Program-made: the position numbers and the translations under genes
Shown here: positions 15,187 through 23,824 of the stretch, piece after piece
How positions within the stretch are numbered: position 1 is the first letter of the stretch
How the letters are laid out: each line of letters opens with the position of its first letter
The notes under the pieces: model-generated
What the model was told of the DNA's origin: nothing
Databases searched by the model: none
What the model saw: only the letters and a program-made list of their open reading frames with translations
From: CAZIXN01 sp039180415
Lineage (GTDB): Bacteria > Planctomycetota > Phycisphaerae > Phycisphaerales > Phycisphaeraceae
Length of the DNA: 64,000 nt
Assembly: GCA_039180415.1 (NCBI GenBank)
Contig: JBCDDH010000007.1
Location: 1 to 64,000 of the forward strand
Direction of reading: 5' to 3'

Positions 15187-16614
15187 TTAAATCGGATCGG
15201 AGCCCGTGTCGAGGTCGGTGATCTCGTCGACAAGTTCGGCGAAGTCGTCGGGCGGGACGTCGTTGGTGCCGTGGTCGGCGTTGGCGTCGCCGTCGGACGA
15301 TTGGAAGGAGCCGCGGCTGCGGCCGTCGGGGTTGGCGTTGGCCCCTTCTTGGTTTTGGCCGAAGGCTTGTCCCTGCTGTTGAAGGTTCGAGCCGTTGAAG
15401 CCCGACGCGTTGCCGGCGGACATGCTCTGGACGCCGATACGATCGACGGTGAGCCCCTGGCCTTCCAGCGCGGTACGTAGCTGGCCGAGTTGCTGGGTGA
15501 GGAGGCGTTGGGCGGCGTCGGTTTCTGCGTGGAATTGAGCGGTGACCTGCGTGCCTTGGAGCTGCATCTGGATGCGGACGGTGCCCATCTCGGGCGGGGT
15601 GAGGCGGAGGGTGACGCTGCCGCCTTGCTGGTTGAGCGCAGAGCGGAGGCCGCGGGCGAGGCGGGCTTCGTTGAGGGCGTCGGGGCTATCGCCGGTGGGC
15701 GTGGTGGTCGGGGTAGCGGCCGAGTTGGAGGGGGTGGTCGCGGGCAGGTTTGTTTGGAGATTGGAGCCGGGCGCGTCGAGGGCGGCGTTGGGCGCGGCGG
15801 CGGAGAACGCCGGGGCCGCCGCCGTGTTCGCGGCGCGGGCGTTGGCCGGATCGGCGGCGTTGGTGCTCGGGTTGCCGGTTTGGGATGACGGGTCATCGCC
15901 GGCGGTGCCCGTGCCGGTTTGAGATGGCGTGACCGGCGTCGTAACCACGGGACCGGAGGCGTCGGTCGTCGCGGCGTTGGCGGCGGCGTTTCGCGTGGCC
16001 ACGCCGGCCGATGAACTCGCGGCCGGTTCTTCGGAGACCGACACGTTCGCGTTGGTGATCGCGGGCGACGCGGCCGCGTTCGCCTGCACGTTGGCAGTGG
16101 TTTGCGCGGCGTCGACCGCTGCTTCCGTCACGCCCTGCGCCTCTGATTCGGCGTCCGCTCCGGCGGACGACTCGGAATCAACGGTCACGTCGTTTTCGGA
16201 ATCATCGGACGCTTCGATTTCGCGGCCCGCAGGGTTGGTGGCTTGATCGTTCAGGTCCTGATCGACGGGCGTCGCGGCTTCGTTGTCGGGGGGTGTCTCT
16301 TGCGAATCCAGACGCTCCGGAGTCGCCGAACGATCGGCCGCGTCGGGGCGCCCCGGATTGGGATCGGCGCGGGTGTCGTTTCTTGCGCCGGTTTTGCTGC
16401 GCAGGTTCTGCGTAGCGGCGTCGGTTTCGCGGATAAACCGCGACTGGTTGCTTTGGGTCTTCGGGGCAAAGGGCCGGAACTCGTCGCGTAGCCGATCGTG
16501 GAAGTCTTGCGCTTCCGATTCGCCCGGGGCAGCGCCTGAAGCCGTCGTGGTGGCTTTGGAGGGGGCCTTTGCGGCGGTATCGACGGGAAGGATGGCGGCG
16601 ATGGGGTCGATCAA
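15187..16614 (-). CDS. fliK: flagellar hook-length control protein
   Basis: 475 residues. The N-terminal two thirds is Ala/Thr/Asn/Pro-rich and poorly conserved, as usual for the ruler part of FliK. The C-terminal domain is recognisable at about 335-405: VTLRLTPPEMGTVRIQMQ, LRTALEGQGLTVDRIGVQ. It measures hook length and switches export from hook to filament substrates via FlhB. The start is a TTG whose TTGA overlaps the stop of the upstream motE-like gene, a translational-coupling arrangement. Inside the operon fliJ-motE-fliK-flgD. Confidence 0.88.
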   Translation of the reverse strand: MIDPIAAILPVDTAAKAPSKATTTASGAAPGESEAQDFHDRLRDEFRPFAPKTQSNQSRFIRETDAATQNLRSKTGARNDTRADPNPGRPDAADRSATPERLDSQETPPDNEAATPVDQDLNDQATNPAGREIEASDDSENDVTVDSESSAGADAESEAQGVTEAAVDAAQTTANVQANAAASPAITNANVSVSEEPAASSSAGVATRNAAANAATTDASGPVVTTPVTPSQTGTGTAGDDPSSQTGNPSTNAADPANARAANTAAAPAFSAAAPNAALDAPGSNLQTNLPATTPSNSAATPTTTPTGDSPDALNEARLARGLRSALNQQGGSVTLRLTPPEMGTVRIQMQLQGTQVTAQFHAETDAAQRLLTQQLGQLRTALEGQGLTVDRIGVQSMSAGNASGFNGSNLQQQGQAFGQNQEGANANPDGRSRGSFQSSDGDANADHGTNDVPPDDFAELVDEITDLDTGSDPI

Positions 16615-17333
16615 GGGTTGGCTCCGGCAAGCTGTGCCGGAGCCGTATCTGCAATCTGGATGCCACGCTGGCGGAGCGCTTCGACGATCTCCATCGCCTG
16701 GGCCGCTTCGTTGGCCCCCTTGAACTCCTTCAGGATGCCAGCGCTTTTGCGTAAGTTCATCGCCGCGAGGTAGTCCACCACGAGGTCCTGTTGGTCGCGT
16801 TCTAAGAGCACCTGAAGCATCTCTTTCGCCTGCCGCCCCCGGAGCTGCTCGAGCGTTTTCACCGCGCGGCGGAAGTCGTCTTGCTGCATTTTCGTGGCGT
16901 GTTGCTCTCGCTGTGCTTCGAACTGGCGGCGTTCTTCGGCGAGGCGTCGCAATTCGGCTTCGACGAACGCACGGTCCTGGGCGAGCCGCTGCTCGATCGC
17001 GGTGGATTCTTCCTGCATCCGCGCGAGGCGGTGCATCGCGAAGTCGTCGCCTTCGAGCTTGCGGGCGAGGCGGTCCTCGAGGGACTGCGGCCCGTCCGCA
17101 ACGTCTTCCATTCGGATGAGTTGCTGCTGCACCGCGAGGGCTTCGGCTTCGTTCCGTTCGCGCTCGGCGATCAGCGCCGCTTCTTGCTCGACGGGCAGGC
17201 GGAAGACGTCCACAATCTTTTCGAGCCGGTCGCGGTCGAGGCGGTTGGTGGCCGAGAGCCAGACGAAGCCCGCGGCGACACCCAACAGGTGGATCGCGAC
17301 CAGCAGAACGATGACCGAAGCGATGGTTCTCAC
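16611..17333 (-). CDS. MotE-like flagellar membrane coiled-coil protein
   Basis: 240 residues. One N-terminal membrane helix (about 4-25) is followed by a long charged coiled coil (about 45-165). A C-terminal helical domain (about 155-225) resembles the MgtE-N-type repeat (LLERDQQDLVVDYLAAMNLRKSAGIL). Proteins with this architecture (YlxF/MotE) lie between fliJ and fliK in Firmicutes. In Helicobacter, MotE is a periplasmic chaperone for the motility plug protein MotC/PflB. I infer the same family from architecture and position. GTG start, overlapping the fliJ stop by 4 bases; its own stop overlaps fliK. Confidence 0.72.
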   Translation of the reverse strand: MRTIASVIVLLVAIHLLGVAAGFVWLSATNRLDRDRLEKIVDVFRLPVEQEAALIAERERNEAEALAVQQQLIRMEDVADGPQSLEDRLARKLEGDDFAMHRLARMQEESTAIEQRLAQDRAFVEAELRRLAEERRQFEAQREQHATKMQQDDFRRAVKTLEQLRGRQAKEMLQVLLERDQQDLVVDYLAAMNLRKSAGILKEFKGANEAAQAMEIVEALRQRGIQIADTAPAQLAGANP

Positions 17334-17788
17334 GCCGAGACCTCAGAAAGGGAAGCGAAGTGTCGCCGCGCGGCGACCTCGTCGAGTACCGCGGTTTCTT
17401 TGCGCCGCTGCTGGCGTTTGAACTCGGCCAGATCGCGGTCGCGGAGCAGTTCGAAGGATCGCCGGCGGCGTGTACGTTCTGCGAGTTGTTCGCGGGCTTG
17501 TTCGATCTGGCCGCCGAGGACCGCGAGGCGTTGGACGATGTGTTGGCCTCGGAGCGTGCTGTCGCCGGCGTACCGCGCGACCTGCCCGATCGCGCTAAGG
17601 TCGACCGGGCCGACGAGTTTTTGGCCGAGCTGTGATTTCGCGTCGCGGATCGTCTCTTGCATGTCGCGCAGCTGGGTCTCGAAGATGTGCTTCTTGCGGA
17701 GCAGCGCCGCGAGTGCCCGCTGAGCTTCCTGTTCGGCGAGCTCGGCTTGCTTGAGCGGGGCGGCGTAACGGAAGGCGAATGAGCGCAT
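17330..17788 (-). CDS. fliJ: flagellar export chaperone/ATPase stalk protein FliJ
   Basis: 152 residues, almost wholly alpha-helical and coiled-coil, with the FliJ pattern: an aromatic-basic N-terminus (MRSFAFRYAAPLKQAELAEQEAQ) and a basic C-terminal helix. It acts in the cytoplasm as the central stalk of the FliI hexamer and escorts export chaperones. It lies 23 bases after fliI and overlaps the motE-like gene. The sequence is poorly conserved in this family, so position contributes much to the call. Confidence 0.85.
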   Translation of the reverse strand: MRSFAFRYAAPLKQAELAEQEAQRALAALLRKKHIFETQLRDMQETIRDAKSQLGQKLVGPVDLSAIGQVARYAGDSTLRGQHIVQRLAVLGGQIEQAREQLAERTRRRRSFELLRDRDLAEFKRQQRRKETAVLDEVAARRHFASLSEVSA

Positions 17789-17811
17789 GCGGGAGCCTCG
17801 AAGGAGAAGAA

Positions 17812-19209
17812 TCAGCGAGATGCGGGCGGGCCGGGTCGCGGACGTTTGGCGAGCTGGGCTTGCAGCTGGCTTTGGGTGTTGCGGACGCCTTCGCAGAGGG
17901 CGAGCAGCTGCGCGCGGGTCGTCGCGAAGTTAGCGGCCGGGCCGGTGGGCGTTTCGGTTTGGACGAGGAACTGGTCGAGCACGGGCTTCGCGGCGATGGC
18001 CAGGTCGTAGTCGGGGTTGGAGCCGGCGGCGTAGGCGCCGATGTTGACCAGGTCTTCGACCTCGGCGTGGTCGGCCAGCAGCTTGAGGACGTGGCGGCGG
18101 GCGTCGCGGTGCGTCTTGTCGGTCACGTCGTCGGCGACGCGGGAGATGGAGCCGGGAGCGTCGACGGCGGGGTAGTGGCCGCGTTCCGCGAGCTTGCGCG
18201 AGAGCAGCAGGTGGCCGTCGAGGATGCCGCGGCAGGCGTCGGCGATCGGCTCGTCCATGTCGTCGCCCTCGACGAGCACGGCGTAGAGCGCGGTGATTGA
18301 GCCGGTCTCGGTTTGGCCGGCGCGTTCCATGAGCTCGGGCAAGGCGGCGAAGACGCTGGGCGGGTAGCCACGGGTGGTGGGCGGCTCGCCGATCGAGAGG
18401 CCGACTTGTCGTTGCGCTTGGCAGAAGCGGGTGATCGAGTCGAGCACGAGCAAGACGTGCCGGTGGGCGGCACGGAAAGATTCGGCGACAGCGGTGGCGA
18501 GGCGGGCGGCGCGGAGGCGGAGCAGGGCGGGTTCGTCGGAGGTCGCCACGACTACGACGGATCGGGCGAGGCCGCCTGGGCCGAGCGTGCGTTCGAGGAA
18601 GTCGCGGACCTCGCGGCCGCGCTCGCCGATGAGGGCGATGACCGAGACGTCGGCGGCGGTCTGTTTCGCGCACTGGGCGAGCAGGGTGGACTTGCCCACG
18701 CCGGGGGAGGCGAACACGCCGAGGCGCTGGCCGCGGCCCAGCGGGGAAAGGGCGTCGATCACGCGGACGCCGGTGGCGAGCGGCCGCTCGATGGGCTTGC
18801 GATCGAGCGCGGCGATGGGCGGCGCTTCGAGCGGGTGGGGGTGGGTGTCGCCGAGCGGCCCTTTCCCGTCGATGGGTTCGCCCAGGCCGTTGAGCACCCG
18901 GCCCAGCAGGGATGCGCCCACACGGACGGTGGCGTCGGCGTGTTCGGCGGTGACGGCGTCACCGCGGGCCAGGCCGGCGGTGGAACCCAAGGGCATGATC
19001 TGGCAGAGGCCGTCCGCGCAGCCGACGACTTGACCGGGCACGCCGCGTGGAGCGCCGCCGCGTTTCGGGCAGAAGCGGACCGACGTGCCCACCGGGACGG
19101 GTAACCCTTCGGCTTGAACAACCAGGCCGCGCACGTCGGAGACGACGCCGCGCAACTCTTGCGCGGTCGCGGCGTCGAGGAGGTCGAGCTGGGCGGCGAG
19201 GGTGGTCAC
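17812..19209 (-). CDS. fliI: flagellar export ATPase FliI
   Basis: 465 residues, F1-beta-like ATPase of the flagellar type III export apparatus. Walker A is at about 167-174 (ASPGVGKS), then VIALIGERGREVRDFLE, a Walker B region LLVLDSITRF and SIGEPPTTRGYPPSVF, all diagnostic for the FliI/SctN family. It energises unfolding and delivery of export substrates at the membrane, with FliH and FliJ. The start is a GTG whose GTGA overlaps the fliH stop. Confidence 0.97.
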   Translation of the reverse strand: MTTLAAQLDLLDAATAQELRGVVSDVRGLVVQAEGLPVPVGTSVRFCPKRGGAPRGVPGQVVGCADGLCQIMPLGSTAGLARGDAVTAEHADATVRVGASLLGRVLNGLGEPIDGKGPLGDTHPHPLEAPPIAALDRKPIERPLATGVRVIDALSPLGRGQRLGVFASPGVGKSTLLAQCAKQTAADVSVIALIGERGREVRDFLERTLGPGGLARSVVVVATSDEPALLRLRAARLATAVAESFRAAHRHVLLVLDSITRFCQAQRQVGLSIGEPPTTRGYPPSVFAALPELMERAGQTETGSITALYAVLVEGDDMDEPIADACRGILDGHLLLSRKLAERGHYPAVDAPGSISRVADDVTDKTHRDARRHVLKLLADHAEVEDLVNIGAYAAGSNPDYDLAIAAKPVLDQFLVQTETPTGPAANFATTRAQLLALCEGVRNTQSQLQAQLAKRPRPGPPASR

Positions 19210-19979
19210 ACGGAGGGGTCGGATTCAGGTTCGGCTTGGTCTTGCGGTTCGGTCGTTTCGTTCGCGGACTCGGGGCAAGGGCGTGGGTGGCCCAGTAGGA
19301 GGGAAGCCAGGCGGTCGAGCTGGGTTTCGACTTGCGCGTCGATCGTGGCCGGCCCGGCGTGAACGACGCAACCGCCGCGCGATACGTCGGCGTCATCGAC
19401 GACCTCGGCGTGGGCGACTTGATCGAGCTCATCGACGAGGCCGGGCATCGCTTCGGCGAGGGGCGCTCGGTCGTCGGGGTGGACACGCACCTTCACACGC
19501 GTCGGCTCGAGCACGTAAGCCAGCGCAGCCCGGACCTGTTCCACGATCAGCGTGTTTTCTGTATCGACACAGCGATGGATGACTTTCTCGGCGAGTTTGA
19601 CGGCGAGTTGTAAAGCGGTCGCCGTCGCTTCGCGTTCGCAGTCGAGGAAACGCTGTTCGTACTCGGCGATGGCGGTTGACCAGTTCTGTTGCACTTGCTG
19701 CAGCTGTTGCGCGTGCTGCTGCAACGCCTGAGTTTTGCCTTGTTCGAGCCCTTCGGCTCGGCCGCGTTCGAGGCCTTCGGCGTATCCACGCCTGTCACCG
19801 GCTTCGGTCGCTCCGGTGGTGAGTTGTTCGGCTTCGTCGCGGGCTCGGGCGAGGATTGTCTCGGCCTTGGCTTCCGCGATCGCGCGGAGTTTGGCGGCTT
19901 GTCGGCCGAGGTCGCCCAGGTCGAGCACGACGGCGTCCTTGCTGGCGCGTTGGTGGTTTTGGGCTTTGAGGAGGGGCAT
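19206..19979 (-). CDS. fliH: flagellar assembly protein FliH
   Basis: 257 residues. A helical N-terminal half (about 25-115, Glu/Gln-rich, with GYAEGLERGRAEGLEQGK) is followed by the conserved FliH/V-ATPase E-like C-terminal domain at about 120-225: LAVKLAEKVIHRCVD, KVRVHPDDRAPL, GGCVVHAG. FliH dimers anchor FliI to the C-ring and regulate its ATPase activity. The last 30 residues are an acidic Pro/Glu tail. It overlaps fliI by 4 bases and follows fliG after 64 bases that contain a short intergenic repeat. Confidence 0.92.
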   Translation of the reverse strand: MPLLKAQNHQRASKDAVVLDLGDLGRQAAKLRAIAEAKAETILARARDEAEQLTTGATEAGDRRGYAEGLERGRAEGLEQGKTQALQQHAQQLQQVQQNWSTAIAEYEQRFLDCEREATATALQLAVKLAEKVIHRCVDTENTLIVEQVRAALAYVLEPTRVKVRVHPDDRAPLAEAMPGLVDELDQVAHAEVVDDADVSRGGCVVHAGPATIDAQVETQLDRLASLLLGHPRPCPESANETTEPQDQAEPESDPSV

Positions 19980-20013
19980 CCGTGCCGGTCCTGGTGGGTC
20001 TGGGGAATAACAA

Positions 20014-20043
20014 ACGCTTCGCGTGGCTCGGCGGCGGCGTGGT
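20014..20043. repeat. short intergenic ACGCTTCG...CTCGGCG repeat
   Basis: Between fliG and fliH. The segment starting ACGCTTCGCG with CTCGGCGGCG following is closely related to segments at 29094-29122 (pstA/pstB gap) and 48138-48173 (fliP/fliQ gap). Confidence 0.5.
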
Positions 20044-21054
20044 TTAGACGATCAGGTCTTGCTGCCCGCCGCGGCCGGAGATGATGATTTCGCCGGCGTC
20101 TTCCAGACGGCGGACGATGTCCACGATCCGCTGTTGGGCGGCCTCGACGTCGCTGATCCGCACCGGGCCCATGAACTCCATGTCCTCGTTAATAAGCTCG
20201 GCGGCGCGCTGCGACATGTTGCGGAAGATCTTCTCTTTGAGGTCTTCGCTGGCGGTCTTGAGCGCGAGGGCGAGCTCGTCGTTTTCGACTTCCTTGAGCA
20301 CGCTTTGGATGCCCTTGTCGTCGACGAGGTTAATGTCCTCGAAGACGAACATCAGCCGACGGATCTCTTCGACCAGGTCGGGGTCTTCGCCCTCGAGCCC
20401 TTCCATGATCGATTTTTCGGTGGTGCGGTCGGTGAGGTTGAGCATCTCGGCGACGGTCTCGACGCCGCCCATCTTCTCGAAGCTCTGGTTGAGCATGTTG
20501 GCCAGGCGGGCTTCCAGGCCGGCTTCGACTTCGGAGACGACCTCGGGGTTGGTCTGCTCCATGTTGGCGACGCGTTTGACCACCTCGATCTGTTTGGCGG
20601 CGGGCAAGCCGGCGAGGATCTCGGAGGCCTTGGTGTATTGCAGGTGGCTGACGATCAGCGCGATGGTCTGCGGGTGCTCGTCCTGGATGAAGGTCAGGAG
20701 GTTTTGGCTCTCGGCCTTCTGGAGGAAGGAGAAGGGCGTCTTGCGGACGTGCTGGCTGATCGCGCCCATGATGCGGTTGGCCTCGTCGGGATCGAGACCG
20801 GCCATGAGCAGCGAGCGGGCACGGTCCAGCCCGCCCTCGCACGCCCAGCTCTGCGCGACGGCGAGGGTGTAGAACTCTTCGAGGACGCCGTCGCGTACCG
20901 CTTCGGGAATCGGGCCCAGCGACGCGAGCTCGCGCGTGACTTCTTCGACCGCCTTGGGCGGCATCTGCTTGAGGATCTCGCCCGAAGCTTCGTTGTCCAG
21001 CGACAGCAGAAGGATGGCGGCCTTCCGCAGCGGGGCGATCTCGTCGAGTTGCAT
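20044..21054 (-). CDS. fliG: flagellar motor switch protein FliG
   Basis: 336 residues from the ATG at 21054; upstream in-frame codons run through an intergenic repeat and are rejected. FliG is the rotor protein that contacts the MS-ring at one end and the MotA stator at the other. The three domains are visible: an N-terminal helical part (APLRKAAILLLSLDNEASGEILK), a middle domain with the hallmark EHPQTIALIVSHL, and a C-terminal armadillo domain with MFVFEDINLVDDKGIQSVL carrying the charged torque helix. Between fliF and fliH in the standard order. Its partner fliM is not in this window. Confidence 0.97.
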   Translation of the reverse strand: MQLDEIAPLRKAAILLLSLDNEASGEILKQMPPKAVEEVTRELASLGPIPEAVRDGVLEEFYTLAVAQSWACEGGLDRARSLLMAGLDPDEANRIMGAISQHVRKTPFSFLQKAESQNLLTFIQDEHPQTIALIVSHLQYTKASEILAGLPAAKQIEVVKRVANMEQTNPEVVSEVEAGLEARLANMLNQSFEKMGGVETVAEMLNLTDRTTEKSIMEGLEGEDPDLVEEIRRLMFVFEDINLVDDKGIQSVLKEVENDELALALKTASEDLKEKIFRNMSQRAAELINEDMEFMGPVRISDVEAAQQRIVDIVRRLEDAGEIIISGRGGQQDLIV

Positions 21055-21060
21055 CGTGGG

Positions 21061-21192
21061 CGGCAAGGCGAAAATCCAAAAGTTCGGAGTCTGAAGGCCG
21101 AAGTCAGCACGCCATAGACGCCGCCGCGGTGCGGACGACGCGATGGGCCTCATGTCCTACTTCGGGTTTCGGACTTCGAACGACCCACTTTT
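21061..21192. repeat. intergenic inverted word-repeat (fliF-fliG gap)
   Basis: The left arm near 21077-21104 carries AGTTCGGAGTCTGAAGGCCG; the right arm near 21157-21183 is its near reverse complement (CTTCGGGTTTCGGACTTCGA). The same word, GAAGTTCGAAGTCCGAAG, recurs at 36151-36168. The two arms could form a long imperfect hairpin in the fliF-fliG message. Confidence 0.75.
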
Positions 21193-22836
21193 TTATCGGT
21201 CGTCCGCGTCGACCCATTTGCCCAGCAGCGATCCGGCCTCGCCGGGGTTGGCTTTGATCAGGTCGCTGATTTGTTCGGCGATCTTGCGGCTCTTGAGCTG
21301 ATCTTCGCCGATCTCGAGGCCTTCCATGGTGGACTCGACGTCCTGGGCTTCGCCGATGAGGTCCTCGTCGGCGGGGAGTACGTCGGGCACGCCGGCGAGC
21401 TCTTCGACGGTGGGCAGCGGCTCGTCTTGGGTCGCCTTGCGGACCAGCATGAGCATCAGGCCCACGGCCGCCAGTGCGAGGCCCGCGACGCTGGCGGTGC
21501 CGACCCACGGCGAACTCATCAGGTCGCCCACCCCGCCCGCCGCGGCCGGCGGTTGGACGCTCTGGAGGAACGCCGCGTCGAAGACCATCTTGGCCACCAC
21601 GTTGCCCGGGACGTCCTGTCCGCCGACCCGGGCCATGACCAACGGCCCGGCCTGCTCCTGGATGTCGGCCAGCTCCCGGTCGATGATCGGCAGCAGCGCC
21701 GCGTCGTCGGGCGGGCCTTCCGCGTCGGGGTTGCTGGCGTTATAGATCGCCACGAAGTAGCTGCGGGGCACGTTGATCGTCGCGTTGACGCGTTCGGCCA
21801 TGTGCCCGGCGAGCTGCCGGACGCTCTTGGATTGCGGCAGCAGTTCCATGAACTCGGTGCGCGTCTCGACCGTGCTTTGCGTGCTGCCGCCGGAGTTGCC
21901 CGTGGTGATAGACATCTCGGTGTTGGGTCGGACGCCGGCGTTGCCCGCGTCGCTGAAGTTTTCGTTGAGTACTTCTTCGCTGGATTCGCTGGCGAGCGGT
22001 TGGCTCTCGACGTACTGGATCGATTCGACGTGTTCCTGGCGGGTCGGGTCGAGCGTCACGTTCACGGCCACCCGGACACCGGGGATGTAGCTGAACACGT
22101 CCATCAGCTTGTCCCGATGCTGCCTCTCGACCGCGGTAATCAGCTCGAGCACGTCGGTGGGGAGCATGTCCGCGTCGTCCTTGACGGTGTAGGACCGGCC
22201 GTTGGTGGCATCGATCACCCGGACCGCCGACCGGTCGAGGTTCTCGACGGCACCGACAACCAGATCGGCGACGGCCTCCTGCATGTTCTTGGGGATCGTG
22301 TTGCCGTTGCGCATGGACATGGTGACCGAAGCGGTGGGCTTGCGGTACGACTGGCCGAAACCGGTCGCTTCCGGGATGTCGAACAGCACGGTCGCGGTCC
22401 GGACGTCATCGAAGTTGGTGATGACGTTGCTGAGCATCCGCATCATGATCTTCTGACGCTGGGCTTCGTTTTGGGCGTTGGACATCCACGGGCTGGCCTG
22501 CATCGATTCGAACGCGCCGAACAGGTCGGCGGTCAGCATCGAGTTTTCGGCCAGCACGGCGATCGCGGGCTCGAGCTCGTTGGCGGGCACGTGGACCACG
22601 CCGTTGGACACTTGGGCTTCGATGCCGCGGGCTTCGAGCTGCGCGACCGCGGGTCCGGCCGGGCCGTCGATGAACGCGGAGACGGGCTGCATCGCGCTCT
22701 GCCCGGCGTAGAGCACGGCCAGGAAACCCACGAGCAGCATGACCACGACGACCATGCCCACGAGCGCCTTGGCGGTCGCGGAAAGGCCCTCGAGCTGCGC
22801 CCGGATGTAGGTCCACTGATTGGTCAGGAAGTCCAT
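21193..22836 (-). CDS. fliF: flagellar MS-ring protein FliF
   Basis: 547 residues. N-terminal membrane helix at about 25-48 and C-terminal helix at about 445-466 flank the large periplasmic part with two ring-building motifs: VHVPANELEPAIAVLAENSM and TATVLFDIPEATGFGQ, then VNVTLDP. The acidic C-terminal tail that binds FliG is present (about 470-547, ending SLLGKWVDADDR). It forms the base ring in the inner membrane that houses the export gate. Located between fliE and fliG; the gap to fliG is an inverted repeat. Confidence 0.96.
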   Translation of the reverse strand: MDFLTNQWTYIRAQLEGLSATAKALVGMVVVVMLLVGFLAVLYAGQSAMQPVSAFIDGPAGPAVAQLEARGIEAQVSNGVVHVPANELEPAIAVLAENSMLTADLFGAFESMQASPWMSNAQNEAQRQKIMMRMLSNVITNFDDVRTATVLFDIPEATGFGQSYRKPTASVTMSMRNGNTIPKNMQEAVADLVVGAVENLDRSAVRVIDATNGRSYTVKDDADMLPTDVLELITAVERQHRDKLMDVFSYIPGVRVAVNVTLDPTRQEHVESIQYVESQPLASESSEEVLNENFSDAGNAGVRPNTEMSITTGNSGGSTQSTVETRTEFMELLPQSKSVRQLAGHMAERVNATINVPRSYFVAIYNASNPDAEGPPDDAALLPIIDRELADIQEQAGPLVMARVGGQDVPGNVVAKMVFDAAFLQSVQPPAAAGGVGDLMSSPWVGTASVAGLALAAVGLMLMLVRKATQDEPLPTVEELAGVPDVLPADEDLIGEAQDVESTMEGLEIGEDQLKSRKIAEQISDLIKANPGEAGSLLGKWVDADDR

Positions 22837-22840
22837 GCTC

Positions 22841-22981
22841 GTTCGGCCTCCGTGCCGGGGTTCCGCGGCTCCGCCACGGATGTCTGTCTTGAGGTTTGAG
22901 TCTTAAGCGGTGAGTCTTGGGGTTTGCGGTGTGTCTCTCGCCTCCGGCTCGAGACTCACTCCTCGCGCTTCACCTGTTTGC
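22841..22981. repeat. intergenic word-repeat (fliE-fliF gap)
   Basis: Words of the type TTGAGGTTTGAGTCTT / GGTGAGTCTTGGGG (about 22889-22926) face partly complementary CGAGACTCACTCC...GCTTCACC (about 22952-22976). Same style as the repeats at 9.9, 21.1 and 44.3 kb but different words. Confidence 0.6.
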
Positions 22982-23308
22982 TCAAACGCGGATCTGCTTC
23001 ACTTCCTCGTACGCGTCCATCATCTTGTTGCGGACCTGCAGCAGCATCTGGAACGCTACGTCCGCCTTCTGCTTCGCGGTCAGCACCGCGGCCATGTCGT
23101 CGCGCTTCCCGGCCACCACGTCCTCGATCGCCGTCTGTGCTTCCTGCTGCAGCGCGTCGACCTGTTTGAGGTTTTGCAGGAGCACGTCCTTGAACTCCGG
23201 GCCGTTCGTGGCGCCGGCGTGGCCGGTGCCGTCGGGGCCGGCGGGTGGGCGCGGCGGCGCGATGCCTTGGGGGCGTTGGGCGTTGATCAGGCCGAGCGGG
23301 TCGTTCAT
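22982..23308 (-). CDS. fliE: flagellar hook-basal body complex protein FliE
   Basis: 108 residues. The N-terminal 30 residues are Pro/Gly-rich; the conserved C-terminal half has FKDVLLQNLKQVDALQQEA, then AVLTAKQKADVAFQMLLQVRNKMMDAYEE, the family signature. FliE links the MS-ring to the proximal rod and is exported. The distance to flgC is 49 bases. Ordinary length and order (flgB-flgC-fliE-fliF). Confidence 0.95.
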   Translation of the reverse strand: MNDPLGLINAQRPQGIAPPRPPAGPDGTGHAGATNGPEFKDVLLQNLKQVDALQQEAQTAIEDVVAGKRDDMAAVLTAKQKADVAFQMLLQVRNKMMDAYEEVKQIRV

Positions 23309-23357
23309 GGTTCAGGCCTCGCCCGCGGCGGCGCGGGCGGCGGTGGGTCGTGGCGGA

Positions 23358-23759
23358 TCAGGAGAGCAGGGTCAACCCGTTGGCGAGCATGCGTTTGGTC
23401 GCTTCGGCGGCGGTGATATTGGCCTCGTAAGCGCGGCTGGCTTCCATCGCGTTGACCTGCTCGTTGATCGACTCGATGTTCGGCCGCAGCAGGATGCCGG
23501 TCTCGGGGTCGGCCAAGGGGTGCCCGGGGGCATAGGTTTGGCGGAACGGCGCGTCGTCGAGCAGGATCTCGCGGACGTGGACGCCGTCTCCGCCTTGGCC
23601 GTTGCCTTCGCTGAGCAGCGCGATGCGCCGACGGAAGGGCGAGTTGGTGACGCCGTCCTGCGTCACCGAGGCCGCGTTGGCGATGTTGGCCGCCACGGTG
23701 TTGAGGCGGATGCGCTGGGCTTCGAGGCCGGAGGCGGAGGTGTCGAGGGATCCGAACAT
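23358..23759 (-). CDS. flgC: flagellar basal-body rod protein FlgC
   Basis: 133 residues. It carries the rod-protein N-terminal motif (SGLEAQRIRLNTVAANIANAAS), the FlgC-type GHPLADPETGILLRPNI segment and the C-terminal MEASRAYEANITAAEATKRML. It is exported and assembled in the proximal rod with FlgB and FlgF. Second structural gene after the sigma54-like promoter at 24301-24315. Confidence 0.96.
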   Translation of the reverse strand: MFGSLDTSASGLEAQRIRLNTVAANIANAASVTQDGVTNSPFRRRIALLSEGNGQGGDGVHVREILLDDAPFRQTYAPGHPLADPETGILLRPNIESINEQVNAMEASRAYEANITAAEATKRMLANGLTLLS

Positions 23760-23824
23760 GGTGGTGGTCGCGGAGGGAGGCCGACGTTTCGCGTTCGCTC
23801 AGTGTTGGCGGGGTCGGAGACGGT

